Shown piece by piece: positions 8,913-18,325 of a stretch of 64,000 nucleotides of DNA. The DNA comes from Chryseobacterium ginsenosidimutans (lineage in GTDB: Bacteria; Bacteroidota; Bacteroidia; Flavobacteriales; Weeksellaceae). The translations under genes and the position numbers were made by a program. The stretch covers positions 2,356,001 through 2,420,000 of the forward strand of contig NZ_JANUCO010000001.1 of the NCBI RefSeq assembly GCF_024807225.1, read 5' to 3'. The notes under the pieces were generated by a model, which saw nothing but the letters and a program-made list of their open reading frames with translations, was not told the DNA's origin and did not search any database. Every line of letters begins with the position of its first letter. The first letter of the stretch is position 1.

Positions 8913-9657
8913 AACAAATTTATTATCTCAATATATAAATTATCAATGCCCCTTTAAATAACTAAAATAACATTTGAATTTTTTAAACCTTTTCAACATT
9001 AAAAAATGATAAAAAGGGGGTTTTTAAAAATAATCCGTGCTTTGGCTGTCATCATCAACTATTCACTTGACAACTAGAAAACTAAATTCCATAAATGGGC
9101 AGTCAGGGCAGGGTTTTAATTATGTGTTTTATTGACTTTCAGGATGGTGTATTTCGTATCCTAGAGCTTAGTTCTTAAAGTTATGAAGTATGAACTTTTT
9201 AAATACAAAAGAATTGTCCTGTGTATTTGCAAATAACTCCTAGATTATTGAAGGTAATTGCTGTCCTACTTTATGGAAAGTTTCTTATTACTGATCTTAA
9301 TATTCTAATTATTTGAATTCTGGCGTTTGCTAATTGCTTTTCGCTTCAAGGGATTGTACTCCAATTACTCCATCCTCCTGAATAACGATTATAGCCACAT
9401 TTTAAAGGCTTGTAAATAAACGTTATAATTTTTCTAATGACAATTACATGTCAATGGCAGATTTGAAAATTGTCCTGTTGGATTTACTTCCAAGAAATAA
9501 TATTGATTATATTATCTTTAGTTAAAACCCAATCTATTGAACCCGTATCTATGTTAAGATCATTCATAACTAAAAGTTTATCCACTAAATCCTTGGAAAG
9601 TTTAAATAAAGTATTTCCATTTGGTTTTTATAGAATTGAATTATATGATCGTTTTTC
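8913..9657. other. Long intergenic region with a possible gene remnant
   Basis: About 745 bases with no convincing gene. An imperfect hairpin near 8986-9025 (AACCTTTT with AAAAGGGGG, then T) may end ccoP transcription. On the minus strand, 9650 down to about 9478 can be read as a 47-codon piece (KPNGNTLFKLSKDLVDKLL and onward) with no good start, perhaps the tail of a lost gene. The rest shows nothing. Confidence 0.4.
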
Positions 9658-12600
9658 TCAACCCATTTTTTGTCTCGGCAATCCTATTTCATGCTCCTGA
9701 GGATAAGGTTTTCTCTGCGTCATACTGATATCTTCATGTAGAATTCTTGCTGTTTCCAAGGACTTTTCTCTGTCCATTGAGTATCTGGGATCTGGAATAA
9801 AAGGCATCTTGGCCATTTTATGTATGGTAATTGTCGGAAAATGAAAATCTACTTCTACCGTTCCCAGCAATAAATAACAACCTCCACCCTGAAACGGATA
9901 TTCTGTAAGAGAGTTTGGAAAGTAGGCTGTATCAAAATATTCACCCTCTGCATCGATCCAGGTTCCGAAGAACATGATTCCTCTTTTAGTAGGGACATGT
10001 TTTCTGGATATAAGGTAAGCGAGCATTTTAATCTGTTTCTTATGATGCTTAACAAGATCTTTGGCCATCACAGTGCCCCTGTATTTTGTCTGCAATAAAT
10101 CAAACGGACTGAAAGACACGGAAAAACCGAGAATCTCTATTTCATCGAAAGCGTCTTCAAATTTATTCTTATCAATAATTGGTAATTTATAATCTTTTTG
10201 AGGTTCATCAAATAAGGAAATGATCTTAGTTTTATAATGACCTTTAGAGAACAGGAATCTGGCTTCGATCAGCAATTCATGTTTTTGTTTTCCAGTAAAT
10301 CTGAATGCGCCAATAAAGATGAGGGTCTGTAATGATTCAATGCCAATAGGTACTCGTTTTACAAAGTCTTCCAGCGATCTGTAATCTCCCTTGTTTTTTC
10401 GTTCTTCAGCAATGAACTGTTTGATCGCAGCTTCCAGTTTTTCGATATGCATAAAACCCAGATATACATCAGTTCCATAAACCGTTGTATGAAACTCGCT
10501 GAGGTTGGCGCAAGGGTTATGGATGGTTGCTCCGGACATTTTAGCTTCGTGAACATATACTTCCGTTCTGTAAAATCCACCACCGTTATTGATAGCGGAA
10601 ACCATAAATTCAATGGGGTAGTAGGCCTTTAAATAAAGACTCTGATAACTTTCTACCGCATAAGATGCTGAATGAGCCTTGCAAAAAGAATAGCCTGCAA
10701 AGGATTCGATCTGTCGGTATACTTCCTGCGAGAGTTGTTCTGGATGCCCTTTTCTCTCGCAGGATTCAAAAAAATCATCTTTTAATTTCTGTAAGGCAGT
10801 TAGTGAACGTCCCTTACCACTCATTGCTCTTCTTAAAACATCACCATTTTCCGCAGAAACACCACCGAAATGCATGGCAATTTTGATCACATCCTCCTGA
10901 TAAACCATGATACCATAGGTCTCGCCTAGTTCCTTTTCAAAGACCTCGTGAAAATATTCAAACTGGTCTGGATGGTTATGCCTAAATATATATTCCCGCA
11001 TCATCCCGCTTTGTGCCACACCGGGGCGAATGATGGATGAGGCAGCAACCAATACTTTATAGTTATCGCATTTCAGTCTTCTCAATAACCCACGCATTGC
11101 AGGGGATTCAATATAAAAGCAGCCTATGGTCTTTCCGATACTTAAATAGTCATTGCATTTGCTCTCATTCTTTGAGATCCTGGCATCTTCAATGTTTACG
11201 GTAATCCCTCTTTTTTCCTCGATCAGTTTAACCGAATCTTTAATGGTTCCCAGTCCCCTTTGAGAGAGGATATCAAATTTTTCAAGACCGATATCTTCGG
11301 CCGTATACATATCGAACTGCACGATTGGGAATTCCTTTGGAGGAAATTCCAAGGCAGAATAATTGGTGATCGGTTCTTCTGAGATCAGGATCCCACAGGA
11401 ATGCATGCTTCTTTGATTAGGAAAGCCTATTAATAATTTCTCATATTTATAGATCTCCTGAACGATGGAGTTCTGGTCATGCTGATCTTTCGGCCTTTTA
11501 GAAAGCTGATCCAGTTCATCTTTGGGAAGCCCGAATACTTTCCCCAATTCTCTGAATCTCGATCTGCTCTTAAACTCCACATTGGTTCCGCAAAAGGCAA
11601 CGTGGTCTTTTCCGTATTTGTTAAAGATGTATTTGAGAATAGCATCCCTGTTTTTCCAACTCCAATCCAGATCAAAATCGGGCGGAGTTTTCCGGTTGAG
11701 GTTTAAGAAACGTTCAAAATACAGATCCAGTTCCAAAGGACATATATCAGTGATCCCGATACAATAGCTGACAATGGAATTGGCGCCACTCCCTCGTCCC
11801 ACATGCATAAACCCCATACGGTTGCTGTACTGGACAATGTCCCACGTGATTAAAAAATAACTGCAGAAATTCAGTTGATTAATCACTGCGAGTTCTTTAT
11901 CTACTCTGATTTTTGCCTGTAAGTTCTCATTAGGATATCTTTTGCCCAGGCCCTCATATGCCAATTGTTTCAGCAATTTAAAATCACTCTCTTTACTTTC
12001 GGTAAAATGTTTTTTATTTTTAGGTGTTTTAAAGTCAAAGTCAAAACTGCATTCATCTACAATGTACTTTGTGTTTTCAATGATCTCCGGATATGGGGAA
12101 TACTTCAACAGCAGTTGTTTTTTATTTGTAAAAGTTTCATTGTCTTTACAATGATTATTTTCAGTCAACTTAGTAATCAGTGTATTTCCTGCTATGGCTC
12201 GTAAAATCTTATGCAGCTTATATTCTTCATCCGCTTTAAAGGTTACCGGATGCAGGATGATCATTTTATGGGTCAGCGTTTTTAATTCAGGTTTTATTAA
12301 AAAATTTAATTCGTCCTGTTTTATTCCTATATATTCGTGTTCCAGCAGTTTTTCAGGTATATTCTGTAAAGGATAAACCACAAAGGTATTTTCCAATTCA
12401 GGATTAGCCTTAGGTATTTCAGCTCCTTCACAGTTATAATTGGTCAGAAGCCTGTTAACTTCTGCAATGCCTTTTGAGTTTCTTGCAAGGCATATATAGT
12501 ATTGTTCATTCTTAACCCTGACATCAACCCCGACGACCGGTTTGATTCCCTTTTCCTGACAAAGCTTATAAAATTGATAAATACCGGTAACCGTATTGAT

Positions 12601-12711
12601 ATCGGTGAGTGCCAAAACCTTTAGTTTGTGGTCAACAGCCAACTGAACCAGATCTTCAACAGAAATGGTCCCATAATGTAAACTGTGATATGAGTGGCAA
12701 TTGAGATACAT
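9658..12711 (-). CDS. DNA polymerase III alpha subunit-like polymerase (DnaE family, damage-type paralogue)
   Basis: 1017 residues, shorter than replicative DnaE (about 1150-1500). An N-terminal PHP domain begins YLNCHSYHSLHYG; the C-family palm shows PPDFDLDW at about residue 340, supplying two catalytic Asp, and YQEDVIKIAMHFGG with GDVLRRAMSGKG further on. A helix-hairpin-helix region and OB-fold follow (KMLAYLISRK, FFGTWIDAEG). It lies 11 bases after a DinB gene and opposite an LexA-like regulator, the arrangement of SOS mutasome cassettes (ImuB-DnaE2 type). Translesion synthesis is therefore the likely role; this is inferred from context and length. Confidence 0.85.
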   Translation of the reverse strand: MYLNCHSYHSLHYGTISVEDLVQLAVDHKLKVLALTDINTVTGIYQFYKLCQEKGIKPVVGVDVRVKNEQYYICLARNSKGIAEVNRLLTNYNCEGAEIPKANPELENTFVVYPLQNIPEKLLEHEYIGIKQDELNFLIKPELKTLTHKMIILHPVTFKADEEYKLHKILRAIAGNTLITKLTENNHCKDNETFTNKKQLLLKYSPYPEIIENTKYIVDECSFDFDFKTPKNKKHFTESKESDFKLLKQLAYEGLGKRYPNENLQAKIRVDKELAVINQLNFCSYFLITWDIVQYSNRMGFMHVGRGSGANSIVSYCIGITDICPLELDLYFERFLNLNRKTPPDFDLDWSWKNRDAILKYIFNKYGKDHVAFCGTNVEFKSRSRFRELGKVFGLPKDELDQLSKRPKDQHDQNSIVQEIYKYEKLLIGFPNQRSMHSCGILISEEPITNYSALEFPPKEFPIVQFDMYTAEDIGLEKFDILSQRGLGTIKDSVKLIEEKRGITVNIEDARISKNESKCNDYLSIGKTIGCFYIESPAMRGLLRRLKCDNYKVLVAASSIIRPGVAQSGMMREYIFRHNHPDQFEYFHEVFEKELGETYGIMVYQEDVIKIAMHFGGVSAENGDVLRRAMSGKGRSLTALQKLKDDFFESCERKGHPEQLSQEVYRQIESFAGYSFCKAHSASYAVESYQSLYLKAYYPIEFMVSAINNGGGFYRTEVYVHEAKMSGATIHNPCANLSEFHTTVYGTDVYLGFMHIEKLEAAIKQFIAEERKNKGDYRSLEDFVKRVPIGIESLQTLIFIGAFRFTGKQKHELLIEARFLFSKGHYKTKIISLFDEPQKDYKLPIIDKNKFEDAFDEIEILGFSVSFSPFDLLQTKYRGTVMAKDLVKHHKKQIKMLAYLISRKHVPTKRGIMFFGTWIDAEGEYFDTAYFPNSLTEYPFQGGGCYLLLGTVEVDFHFPTITIHKMAKMPFIPDPRYSMDREKSLETARILHEDISMTQRKPYPQEHEIGLPRQKMG

Positions 12712-12722
12712 CTAATTATACT

Positions 12723-13865
12723 TTACTGTAGAAAACCTGAAGCTCTGCCTATACTCTCTGAGCCGAACCTATTCTTGAGATAATCCATGGTCTGATATAA
12801 TGAGATTAGTTCCTCCGTGTCCTCAAAAAGATCCATTTGGTGGAGTCCGTGAACCAATCCTGTGAATTTAACACCGATTAGCCGTATTCTCATCCTTCTG
12901 GTATATAGCTTATTAAAAAGCTCCAATATATATCTGAGCAAAGTATGGTCTGCCGAGGTGTATGGGATTCTGCATTGCTTGATCTCGGTGTCAAAATTGG
13001 AATACCTGATCTTTACCGAAACTGTTGAGGTCAGCCACTTTTCCCTTCTCAGCTGGAAAGCAAGCTTTTCAACCATACCGGATAATAGGCTTCTGATCTT
13101 CAGTATATCGATTGTGTCCTGAGCAAATGTATCCTCCGTGGAGATCGACTTTCTTTCGGAATAGGGAATGACGGGTGTTTCATCAATGCCATGGGCTTTT
13201 TTCCAAAGTGTTTGTCCGTTCTTTCCAACCAGCTCCTGTAAAACATCGACCGGCATTTCAGAAAGAGTTTTGATCGTCTTGACTCCCAATCTTGAAAAAA
13301 GCTGGAAGGTCTCAGGTCCTACCATAGGGATCTTTTTTATCGATAATGGATCTAAGAAATGCTGAATCTCTTTTTCCTTGACCTCAAATCTTCCTAGCGG
13401 CTTTGATTCCCCTGTCCCGATCTTTGAAACCGTTTTATTGGTGGAAAGGGCAAAACTGATCGGCAGACCTGTATTCTTTGTAACGGCATCTGCAATTTCA
13501 TTGGTCCATTGGTAGCAGCCAAAGAATTTGTCCATTCCGGAAAGGTCAAGATAAAATTCATCAATGCTCGCTTTTTCCAATACCGGTACTTTTTCCTGAA
13601 TCACCTCTGTCACCAAATGAGACATATTGGAATAATATTCCATATCTCCCTTGATCACTCTGGCTTCGGGGCATAGACGCAACGCCATCCTAATGGGCAT
13701 TGCCGAACGGACACCAAATTCTCTTGCTTCATACGAGCAGGACGCCACCACACCACGATCTCCACCTCCAATGATGATCGGCTGTTTCTCTAATACGGAG
13801 TTTTTCAGTCGTTCGCACGAGACAAAGAACGTGTCCATATCCATATGCGCAATTGCTCTTTCCAT
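12723..13865 (-). CDS. dinB: Y-family DNA polymerase IV
   Basis: 380 residues. Catalytic acidic residues are intact in MDMDTFF and SIDEFYLD, so this is an active-type polymerase rather than an ImuB-like catalytically dead partner. Helix-hairpin-helix and little-finger regions follow (MVGPETFQLFSRLGVKTIKTL; VSVKIRYSNFDT). QMDLF at 343-347 fits the pentapeptide that binds the sliding clamp. First gene of a two-gene operon with the DnaE-like polymerase; divergent from the S24 regulator, 55 bases away. Inserts bases opposite damaged template in the family. Confidence 0.92.
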   Translation of the reverse strand: MERAIAHMDMDTFFVSCERLKNSVLEKQPIIIGGGDRGVVASCSYEAREFGVRSAMPIRMALRLCPEARVIKGDMEYYSNMSHLVTEVIQEKVPVLEKASIDEFYLDLSGMDKFFGCYQWTNEIADAVTKNTGLPISFALSTNKTVSKIGTGESKPLGRFEVKEKEIQHFLDPLSIKKIPMVGPETFQLFSRLGVKTIKTLSEMPVDVLQELVGKNGQTLWKKAHGIDETPVIPYSERKSISTEDTFAQDTIDILKIRSLLSGMVEKLAFQLRREKWLTSTVSVKIRYSNFDTEIKQCRIPYTSADHTLLRYILELFNKLYTRRMRIRLIGVKFTGLVHGLHQMDLFEDTEELISLYQTMDYLKNRFGSESIGRASGFLQ

Positions 13866-13927
13866 ATTGTAAACTTAGTCACGTTTTTGTACAAATTTTG
13901 TATATTTGTTGTCATAAATTATGACAA
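13866..13927. promoter_or_regulatory. Divergent promoter/operator between dinB and the S24 regulator
   Basis: An exact Bacteroidota -7 box, TATATTTG (13901-13908), drives the + strand. TTGTCATAA-A-TTATGACAA (13909-13927) is a perfect 9-bp dyad around one base that covers the start codon at 13921, and a second small dyad, TTTGTACAAA, lies at 13886-13895. The positions suit self-repression by the LexA-like protein. Binding is inference. Confidence 0.6.
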
Positions 13928-14697
13928 TGTCAATTTTTTCAGATAACATGGTGTTTTTGAGAGGTAAGAAAAATCTTACACAGCAGAAGCTTGCAGATGA
14001 CCTGATCCTTACACGGGCCAGATATATTTCTTATGAATATGAGAAAGCACAACCTCCTATTGATGTACTGATAAGGATATCTAAGTATTATAGCATCAGT
14101 ATTGATCTTTTGGTGACGGTCAATATCAGAAAGTACCCATTGGATGACATTTTAAATTTACCTAATAATCGAATCTTGCTTCCGGTTATTGTGGATAAAG
14201 AAGGAAATAATTATATCGAAATTGTTCCCCAGAAAGCGTCGATGGGCTATTTGAAGGGCTTCAGTGATCCTGAATATATTGAAAATCTTATGAGGATCCT
14301 CCTGCCATTTTTAAAAAACGGAAAATACAGAGGCTTTCTGGCAGATGGCGATTCAATGCCGCCTTTTGCCGATCAATCGATCATTATCGGAGAGTATGTC
14401 GAAAAACTGGATGACCTCAAACCTGCTAAGGACTATATTTTTGTGACTAAGGAAGGTATAACTTACAAAACTTTTTTAAAGAGAAATAAAAAATCGATTA
14501 CCATAGCTGCTGATAACCTGTTCTATGAGCCTTATGAGATTGCTTTAGGAGATGTCGTGGAAGTGTGGAGCTATGTTATGGGAATTTTACCTAAAGATTA
14601 TAAGCCTTTAATGCCGGATTATGTCAATTTAAAAACAATGATCGGGGATTTAAAGACGACCATTCTTAACCTGGAAAATAAGGTTTCTGGTTTTTAA
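13921..14697 (+). CDS. LexA/CI-like regulator (XRE HTH + S24 peptidase fold)
   Basis: 258 residues. Residues 8-65 are an XRE-type HTH (LTQQKLADDLILTRARYISYEYEKA). The C-terminal half has the S24 signature: Ser145 in DGDSM and Lys183 in ITYKTFLK, the expected Ser-Lys dyad for self-cleavage. The expected cleavage loop, around KASMGY (105-110), lacks a clear Ala-Gly. A coiled tail ends the protein. It is divergent from dinB/dnaE and probably represses both promoters until DNA damage. Starts at 13921 or at the second ATG, 13927. The inferred leader is only a few bases. Confidence 0.85.
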   Translation: MTMSIFSDNMVFLRGKKNLTQQKLADDLILTRARYISYEYEKAQPPIDVLIRISKYYSISIDLLVTVNIRKYPLDDILNLPNNRILLPVIVDKEGNNYIEIVPQKASMGYLKGFSDPEYIENLMRILLPFLKNGKYRGFLADGDSMPPFADQSIIIGEYVEKLDDLKPAKDYIFVTKEGITYKTFLKRNKKSITIAADNLFYEPYEIALGDVVEVWSYVMGILPKDYKPLMPDYVNLKTMIGDLKTTILNLENKVSGF

Positions 14698-14716
14698 ATA
14701 TAGTTCTTAACGAAAA

Positions 14717-14780
14717 AACTCCCCGAAGGGAAGTTAAAAACACAAATGATGAAAAAAAATTATCCCGTAGAAACGGGATA
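14717..14780 (-). terminator. Two hairpins with T-tracts on the minus strand
   Basis: 14717-14735 is a GAA-looped hairpin (AACTCCCC/GGGAAGTT) and 14761-14780 a perfect 8-bp stem (TATCCCGT/ACGGGATA). Read on the minus strand each is followed by six to eight T; on the plus strand neither has a T-tract. No minus-strand gene lies to the right to need them. They may work weakly in both directions after the regulator gene. Confidence 0.5.
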
Positions 14781-14812
14781 GTGTAAAGGTAATATTTTAA
14801 AAGAAAATTGCA

Positions 14813-15428
14813 ATGGGTCAGCTGAGTTTATTTGAGTCGGAAGAGTTTTACGAGTTTCCAAAAGATCTTTTGGAATACAAGGAAAATTTCCTGAGCGGGG
14901 AAGAGGCAGACCGACTAAAGAAACCATCTGCTTCAGACAGCTCCATGGGAACAGCGTACCCAGAAAATGTATGATAAGACAGTCATAACCCCACGACTAA
15001 CCGCGTGGTATGGTGATGACAAAAAATCTTACAAATCGGCTGATAATAATGCTTCAAGTACCAATCTCTGGACTCCGGAGCTGCTGGCACTAAAAGAAAA
15101 AATTGAACACGAATTCGGTTATCGGTTCAATGGTGTTCTACTTAACCTGTACCGGGACAATAATGATTCCGTTGCCTGGCACAGGGATAAGGAAAGCAGA
15201 TATGGAAAACGTCCTGTTATTGCATCCATCAGTCTCGGTCAGACCAGAAACTTTGATTTTAGAAAGAAAGACCATCATCAAAGCAAATACAGCCTGCCAC
15301 TTCCGAACGGCTCCTTGCTTATTATGAAAGGAGACCTGCAGGAAAACTGGGAACACCGGATTGCCAAATCTATTGTGCCTATGAAGAAACGTATTAATTT
15401 AACATTCCGATTGATTCATGAGGGATAA
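14813..15428 (+). pseudogene. alkB: AlkB-family 2-oxoglutarate/Fe(II) dioxygenase, frameshifted
   Basis: Full AlkB homology (about 204 residues) runs from the ATG at 14813 but needs one frame change near 14920-14925 (AAAGAAACC; deleting one A restores ADRLKNHLLQTAPWEQR). Downstream of the shift, 14967-15428 holds the catalytic core: iron ligands in WHRDKE and WEHRI, and the 2-oxoglutarate Arg in RINLTFR. Family members repair alkylated bases by oxidative demethylation. The N-terminus MGQLSLF contains QLSLF, an exact clamp-binding pentapeptide. It follows the S24 regulator by 115 bases, so it belongs to the damage cassette. The single indel could be real or a sequencing error. Confidence 0.8.
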
Positions 15429-15472
15429 ACTATCCTATTTTATATCAACAAAAACATTTAAATAAAAACACT

Positions 15473-15682
15473 ATGTCTATTTCGTATTATGATTTTAAAA
15501 ATCTAACAGACCAATCTCAGCAAGAACTTGTTATTACTGAAGGAGTAGTGATCAATGAAATATATAAAAATGAGCTCAGATTTGTTATCTATAAGTTGTC
15601 ATCTTTTTCCGTTGAGATTGTTTACAATACGGTCAATGGAAAGATTGAAAGTTTTACTGCCTTTCAAACCATAGGGAGATGA
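15473..15682 (+). CDS. Small hypothetical protein, 69 residues
   Basis: Not recognised. It begins MSISYYDFKNLTDQSQQEL and has no membrane segment or Cys motif; the rest alternates hydrophobic and polar residues, as in a small beta-rich fold. It starts 44 bases after alkB and may be the last gene of that cassette. The compact size, ATG and clean spacing support a real gene. Confidence 0.55.
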   Translation: MSISYYDFKNLTDQSQQELVITEGVVINEIYKNELRFVIYKLSSFSVEIVYNTVNGKIESFTAFQTIGR

Positions 15683-15751
15683 AAGCAAATTACCGCTGTA
15701 TGTTATAAGATTTGGAAGTAAATAGTTGTAACTTTACGATATTCATTAAAA

Positions 15752-16576
15752 ATGGCAAAAAACGAAGAAAATTACAGCAGCTTTAAAATAGCTGTTCCGG
15801 CAGATTATGAAGAAGTTTTTTCTCATTTTTACTTTGCCGAAAATACGGGCGTTGAAACCATTACCAAAACATTACTCCCTTCATATCAAACCATTTTAAT
15901 ATTCAATTTTGGAACACCAGCTGTTCTCTATTCCAGCCAAAAAACAGAATTAAAGATTGATAAATGTTTAGTTTTAGGACCTGTAAAACAGGCTTTTACC
16001 TATTCGCTACCAGAAAATTCCGGGATTTTGGTTGCTAATTTTAAAGATGATGCATTTTACAATTTCTTTGGGAATGCTGCCGTTGCAGAACATTTGCCTC
16101 TCAATCCGGATGACTTATTAGGTGAGAATTGTTTTACTTCTCTATGGACACAACTCAATAGGATTAGTGATAATAATGATAGGGTAGAATATATTTTAGA
16201 ATTCTCAAAACCTTATCTCAGACAGAGAAATATCATCGCAGAGCAGTTAGCCAATTTTAAAGGTGCCAATTTGAATCCTATTAAATCTATAGCTGATGCT
16301 CAAAACCAGACAGAAAGAAATATCCAGCTCAACCATAAGAAACATTTGGGGTATACGGCTAAAGAAATTAACCGTTATCAAAGGTTCTTAAAGGCTGTTG
16401 AACTCATACAAAGTGTTGCGTCCACTTCCGATAAAATGGATTGGTTTAACATCATCAACGAATGCGGTTTTTACGACCAAAGCCAGCTGATTCACGATTT
16501 TAAACATTATATCAATCTTAGTCCTACAAAATATCTCAAATTCCAACAGGATATTTGCAATCCTAAAGCTACATAG
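15752..16576 (+). CDS. AraC-family transcriptional regulator
   Basis: 274 residues. The N-terminal ~180 form a cupin-like sensing region (SYQTILIFNFGTPAVLY). The C-terminal ~90 contain the paired HTH of AraC proteins, ending with WFNIINECGFYDQSQLIHDFKHYINLSPTKYLKF, the second HTH and the typical FxxxxGxSPxxY-like end. The NAD(P)H oxidoreductase gene starts 77 bases downstream in the same direction and is the likely target. A TAACTTTA box close to the -7 consensus lies at 15729-15736. Effector unknown. Confidence 0.88.
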   Translation: MAKNEENYSSFKIAVPADYEEVFSHFYFAENTGVETITKTLLPSYQTILIFNFGTPAVLYSSQKTELKIDKCLVLGPVKQAFTYSLPENSGILVANFKDDAFYNFFGNAAVAEHLPLNPDDLLGENCFTSLWTQLNRISDNNDRVEYILEFSKPYLRQRNIIAEQLANFKGANLNPIKSIADAQNQTERNIQLNHKKHLGYTAKEINRYQRFLKAVELIQSVASTSDKMDWFNIINECGFYDQSQLIHDFKHYINLSPTKYLKFQQDICNPKAT

Positions 16577-16619
16577 TCCACATTTCGTTTTCTTACAATT
16601 TTACCAGACTTCGCTCATC

Positions 16620-16627
16620 TACTTTTG
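16620..16627 (+). promoter_or_regulatory. -7 box (TACTTTTG) before the oxidoreductase gene
   Basis: Exact fit to TAnnTTTG, 27 bases before the ATG. No clear -33 box is seen, which would suit a promoter that needs the AraC activator. Confidence 0.45.
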
Positions 16628-16653
16628 TTCTATCAAATTAAAAGAGTAGAACA

Positions 16654-17232
16654 ATGAAACATTTAATCATTTATGCCCATCCAAATCCCGAGAGTTTAAA
16701 CAGCTATTTAAAGCAAACACTTATAGAACATCTGTGGGATTCAGGAGACGAAGTAATCGTTAGGGATTTATACGAGCTCAATTTCAGCCCGGTCCTTTCC
16801 TTGGAAGATATGCAGGGACAAAGACTCGGAAAAGTGTCAGAGGAAGTTAAACAAGAACAGGAATTTATTTCTTGGGCAGATCACATTACCTTTATTTACC
16901 CTATTTGGTGGACAGGAATGCCTGCCATAATGAAGGGATTTATCGATCGTGTCTTTAGTTACGGTTTTGCCTATCGTTACGACGGAGGTATACAAAACGG
17001 CTTGCTTACCGGCAAACAGACCACAGTGATCAATACACACGGAAAATCAAAAGCAGAATATGAAAACATAGGAATGGATAAAGCACTTTCACTGACATCG
17101 GATAAGGGTATTTTCACTTATAGCGGACTTGAAATCAACCAGCATTTCTTCTTTGAAAAGGCGGATCGACCATTACCGGAAAGCGTGGAAAACTGGGCAA
17201 GCCAAATTGTATCTTCCTATAAAGCTGAGTGA
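16654..17232 (+). CDS. NAD(P)H-dependent flavin oxidoreductase (quinone reductase/KefF family)
   Basis: 192 residues with a flavodoxin-like fold. Visible: MKHLIIYAHPNPESLNS (FMN/FAD phosphate loop), FIYPIWWTGMPAIMKGFIDRVFSYGFAY (the family signature in the middle) and TVINTHGKS. Members reduce quinones, azo dyes or nitro compounds with NAD(P)H. Directly downstream of an AraC regulator that probably controls it. A small membrane-protein frame overlaps its stop. Physiological substrate unknown. Confidence 0.85.
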   Translation: MKHLIIYAHPNPESLNSYLKQTLIEHLWDSGDEVIVRDLYELNFSPVLSLEDMQGQRLGKVSEEVKQEQEFISWADHITFIYPIWWTGMPAIMKGFIDRVFSYGFAYRYDGGIQNGLLTGKQTTVINTHGKSKAEYENIGMDKALSLTSDKGIFTYSGLEINQHFFFEKADRPLPESVENWASQIVSSYKAE

Positions 17233-17333
17233 TGAAAAAAAATAGAAGGCTTAGAAATATAGGATTGGGGGTAGTCTCATTTCTTTTGGCAATATATGTC
17301 AATAGAGTATTGACTCAACTCATTAAAAATTAA
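17232..17333 (+). CDS. Small putative membrane protein, 33 residues
   Basis: The ATG overlaps the TGA of the oxidoreductase gene (TGATG), suggesting coupled translation. A basic start (MKKNRRLR) precedes one hydrophobic helix (IGLGVVSFLLAIYV). No family recognised. Small size makes the call uncertain. Confidence 0.4.
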   Translation: MKKNRRLRNIGLGVVSFLLAIYVNRVLTQLIKN

Positions 17334-17375
17334 AGCGGAAAAATAGTTTATTTAACAACAATTAAAATCAAAAAA

Positions 17376-17608
17376 ATGGAAAAGACAACAAAATTACCTT
17401 TCGACAAATCGGTTTACAATCCGGTATTATTTAAAAGCTACAAAGTAGCAAAAAAGATTCTGAAATATAGCTTGTATACATTTGTTTTATACTTTGTCTA
17501 CGAAGAATTTATGGATTGGGAATAGTAGCTATACCTGCTTCGGCTTTGCTTCAAATCATTTTAAGTATAGTGATGGAAACCGTGATTCAATTCGGAGGCG
17601 TAGTCTAA
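17376..17608 (+). pseudogene. Small membrane protein, frameshifted
   Basis: The frame from the ATG at 17376 stops after 49 codons (TAG at 17523). Moving to another frame near 17514 continues with IVAIPASALLQIILSIVMETVIQFGGVV, a hydrophobic segment up to a stop at 17608 just before a strong terminator. The join suggests one ~77-residue membrane protein split by a single indel. Family not recognised. Confidence 0.45.
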
Positions 17609-17657
17609 TCAAAACCATCTGTATTAAGTGAAGAAAGCAAATCATCTGGAAGTTTAT

Positions 17658-17694
17658 AAAGCCTGCTAATAATTATATTTAGCAGGCTTTTTCT
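17658..17694 (+). terminator. Intrinsic terminator
   Basis: A perfect 12-bp stem (AAAGCCTGCTAA / TTAGCAGGCTTT) followed by T-rich sequence. It ends the AraC-oxidoreductase-small protein group. Confidence 0.85.
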
Positions 17695-17938
17695 TTGCCC
17701 TTAATTTGTGTGCACACTCCTTGCCGATTCCCAAAAGCTAGGAGGTGAAATGCTGGGATATGATGGGCTTTTATTATGCTTAAAATGATAAATTTCCGAT
17801 GCTTACTTTTTATTTACTAAAAAAATATTTTCGGTACTACGAAAAGGTAGTGATTTTATTTGATGTGCAATTTCCAACTTTACCCCAATAAAAAGTTGAT
17901 CAACTGTTCAAACCCTATTAACCTCAAAAATCACCGTT

Positions 17939-18220
17939 ATGAATACCGAAAGAACAGAATTTATAGCATGGATGGAGAAGATCATGGAACGATTTGACAT
18001 CCTTAAAGAACAAGTAGCATCAAGCCAATCCAGATTTATCGAGATCGACGGGGAGGTACTGTTAGACAATCAAGACGTGTTGCAACTCTTAAAAATCAGT
18101 TCTAGATCACTGCAACGTTACCGCACTAACAAGAAGCTTCCATACTATTCCATCAGTGGCAAGCTGTATTATAAGTTGTCCGATGTCCATCAGCTTATCA
18201 GAGAATGTCTACGTTCATAA
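17939..18220 (+). CDS. Helix-turn-helix DNA-binding protein (excisionase/MerR-like fold)
   Basis: 93 residues. A short coiled N-terminus (FIAWMEKIMERFDILKEQV) leads to a winged HTH of the excisionase type: LLDNQDVLQLLKISSRSLQRY, then LPYYSISGKLYYKLSDVHQLI. Such proteins open the mobilisation/replication block of Bacteroidota integrative elements. The decayed one at 4643 is similar. It comes before the DUF4099/DUF3945 gene and topB in the same direction. About 240 bases upstream hold no gene. Confidence 0.75.
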   Translation: MNTERTEFIAWMEKIMERFDILKEQVASSQSRFIEIDGEVLLDNQDVLQLLKISSRSLQRYRTNKKLPYYSISGKLYYKLSDVHQLIRECLRS

Positions 18221-18325
18221 TAGAAGATAGACATTAAATGCCAAAGAAACATTGGGAATACCATTTTTAAAGATTGGGAATAAGGTTCATTTATTTTCGT
18301 CTCATCAAAATTAAAATTGATTGTG

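Noticed and set aside
9470..9700. 76-codon + strand frame downstream of the DnaE-like gene
   Set aside because: No protein-like features and it overlaps the end of the polymerase gene; a weak minus-strand remnant is a better reading.
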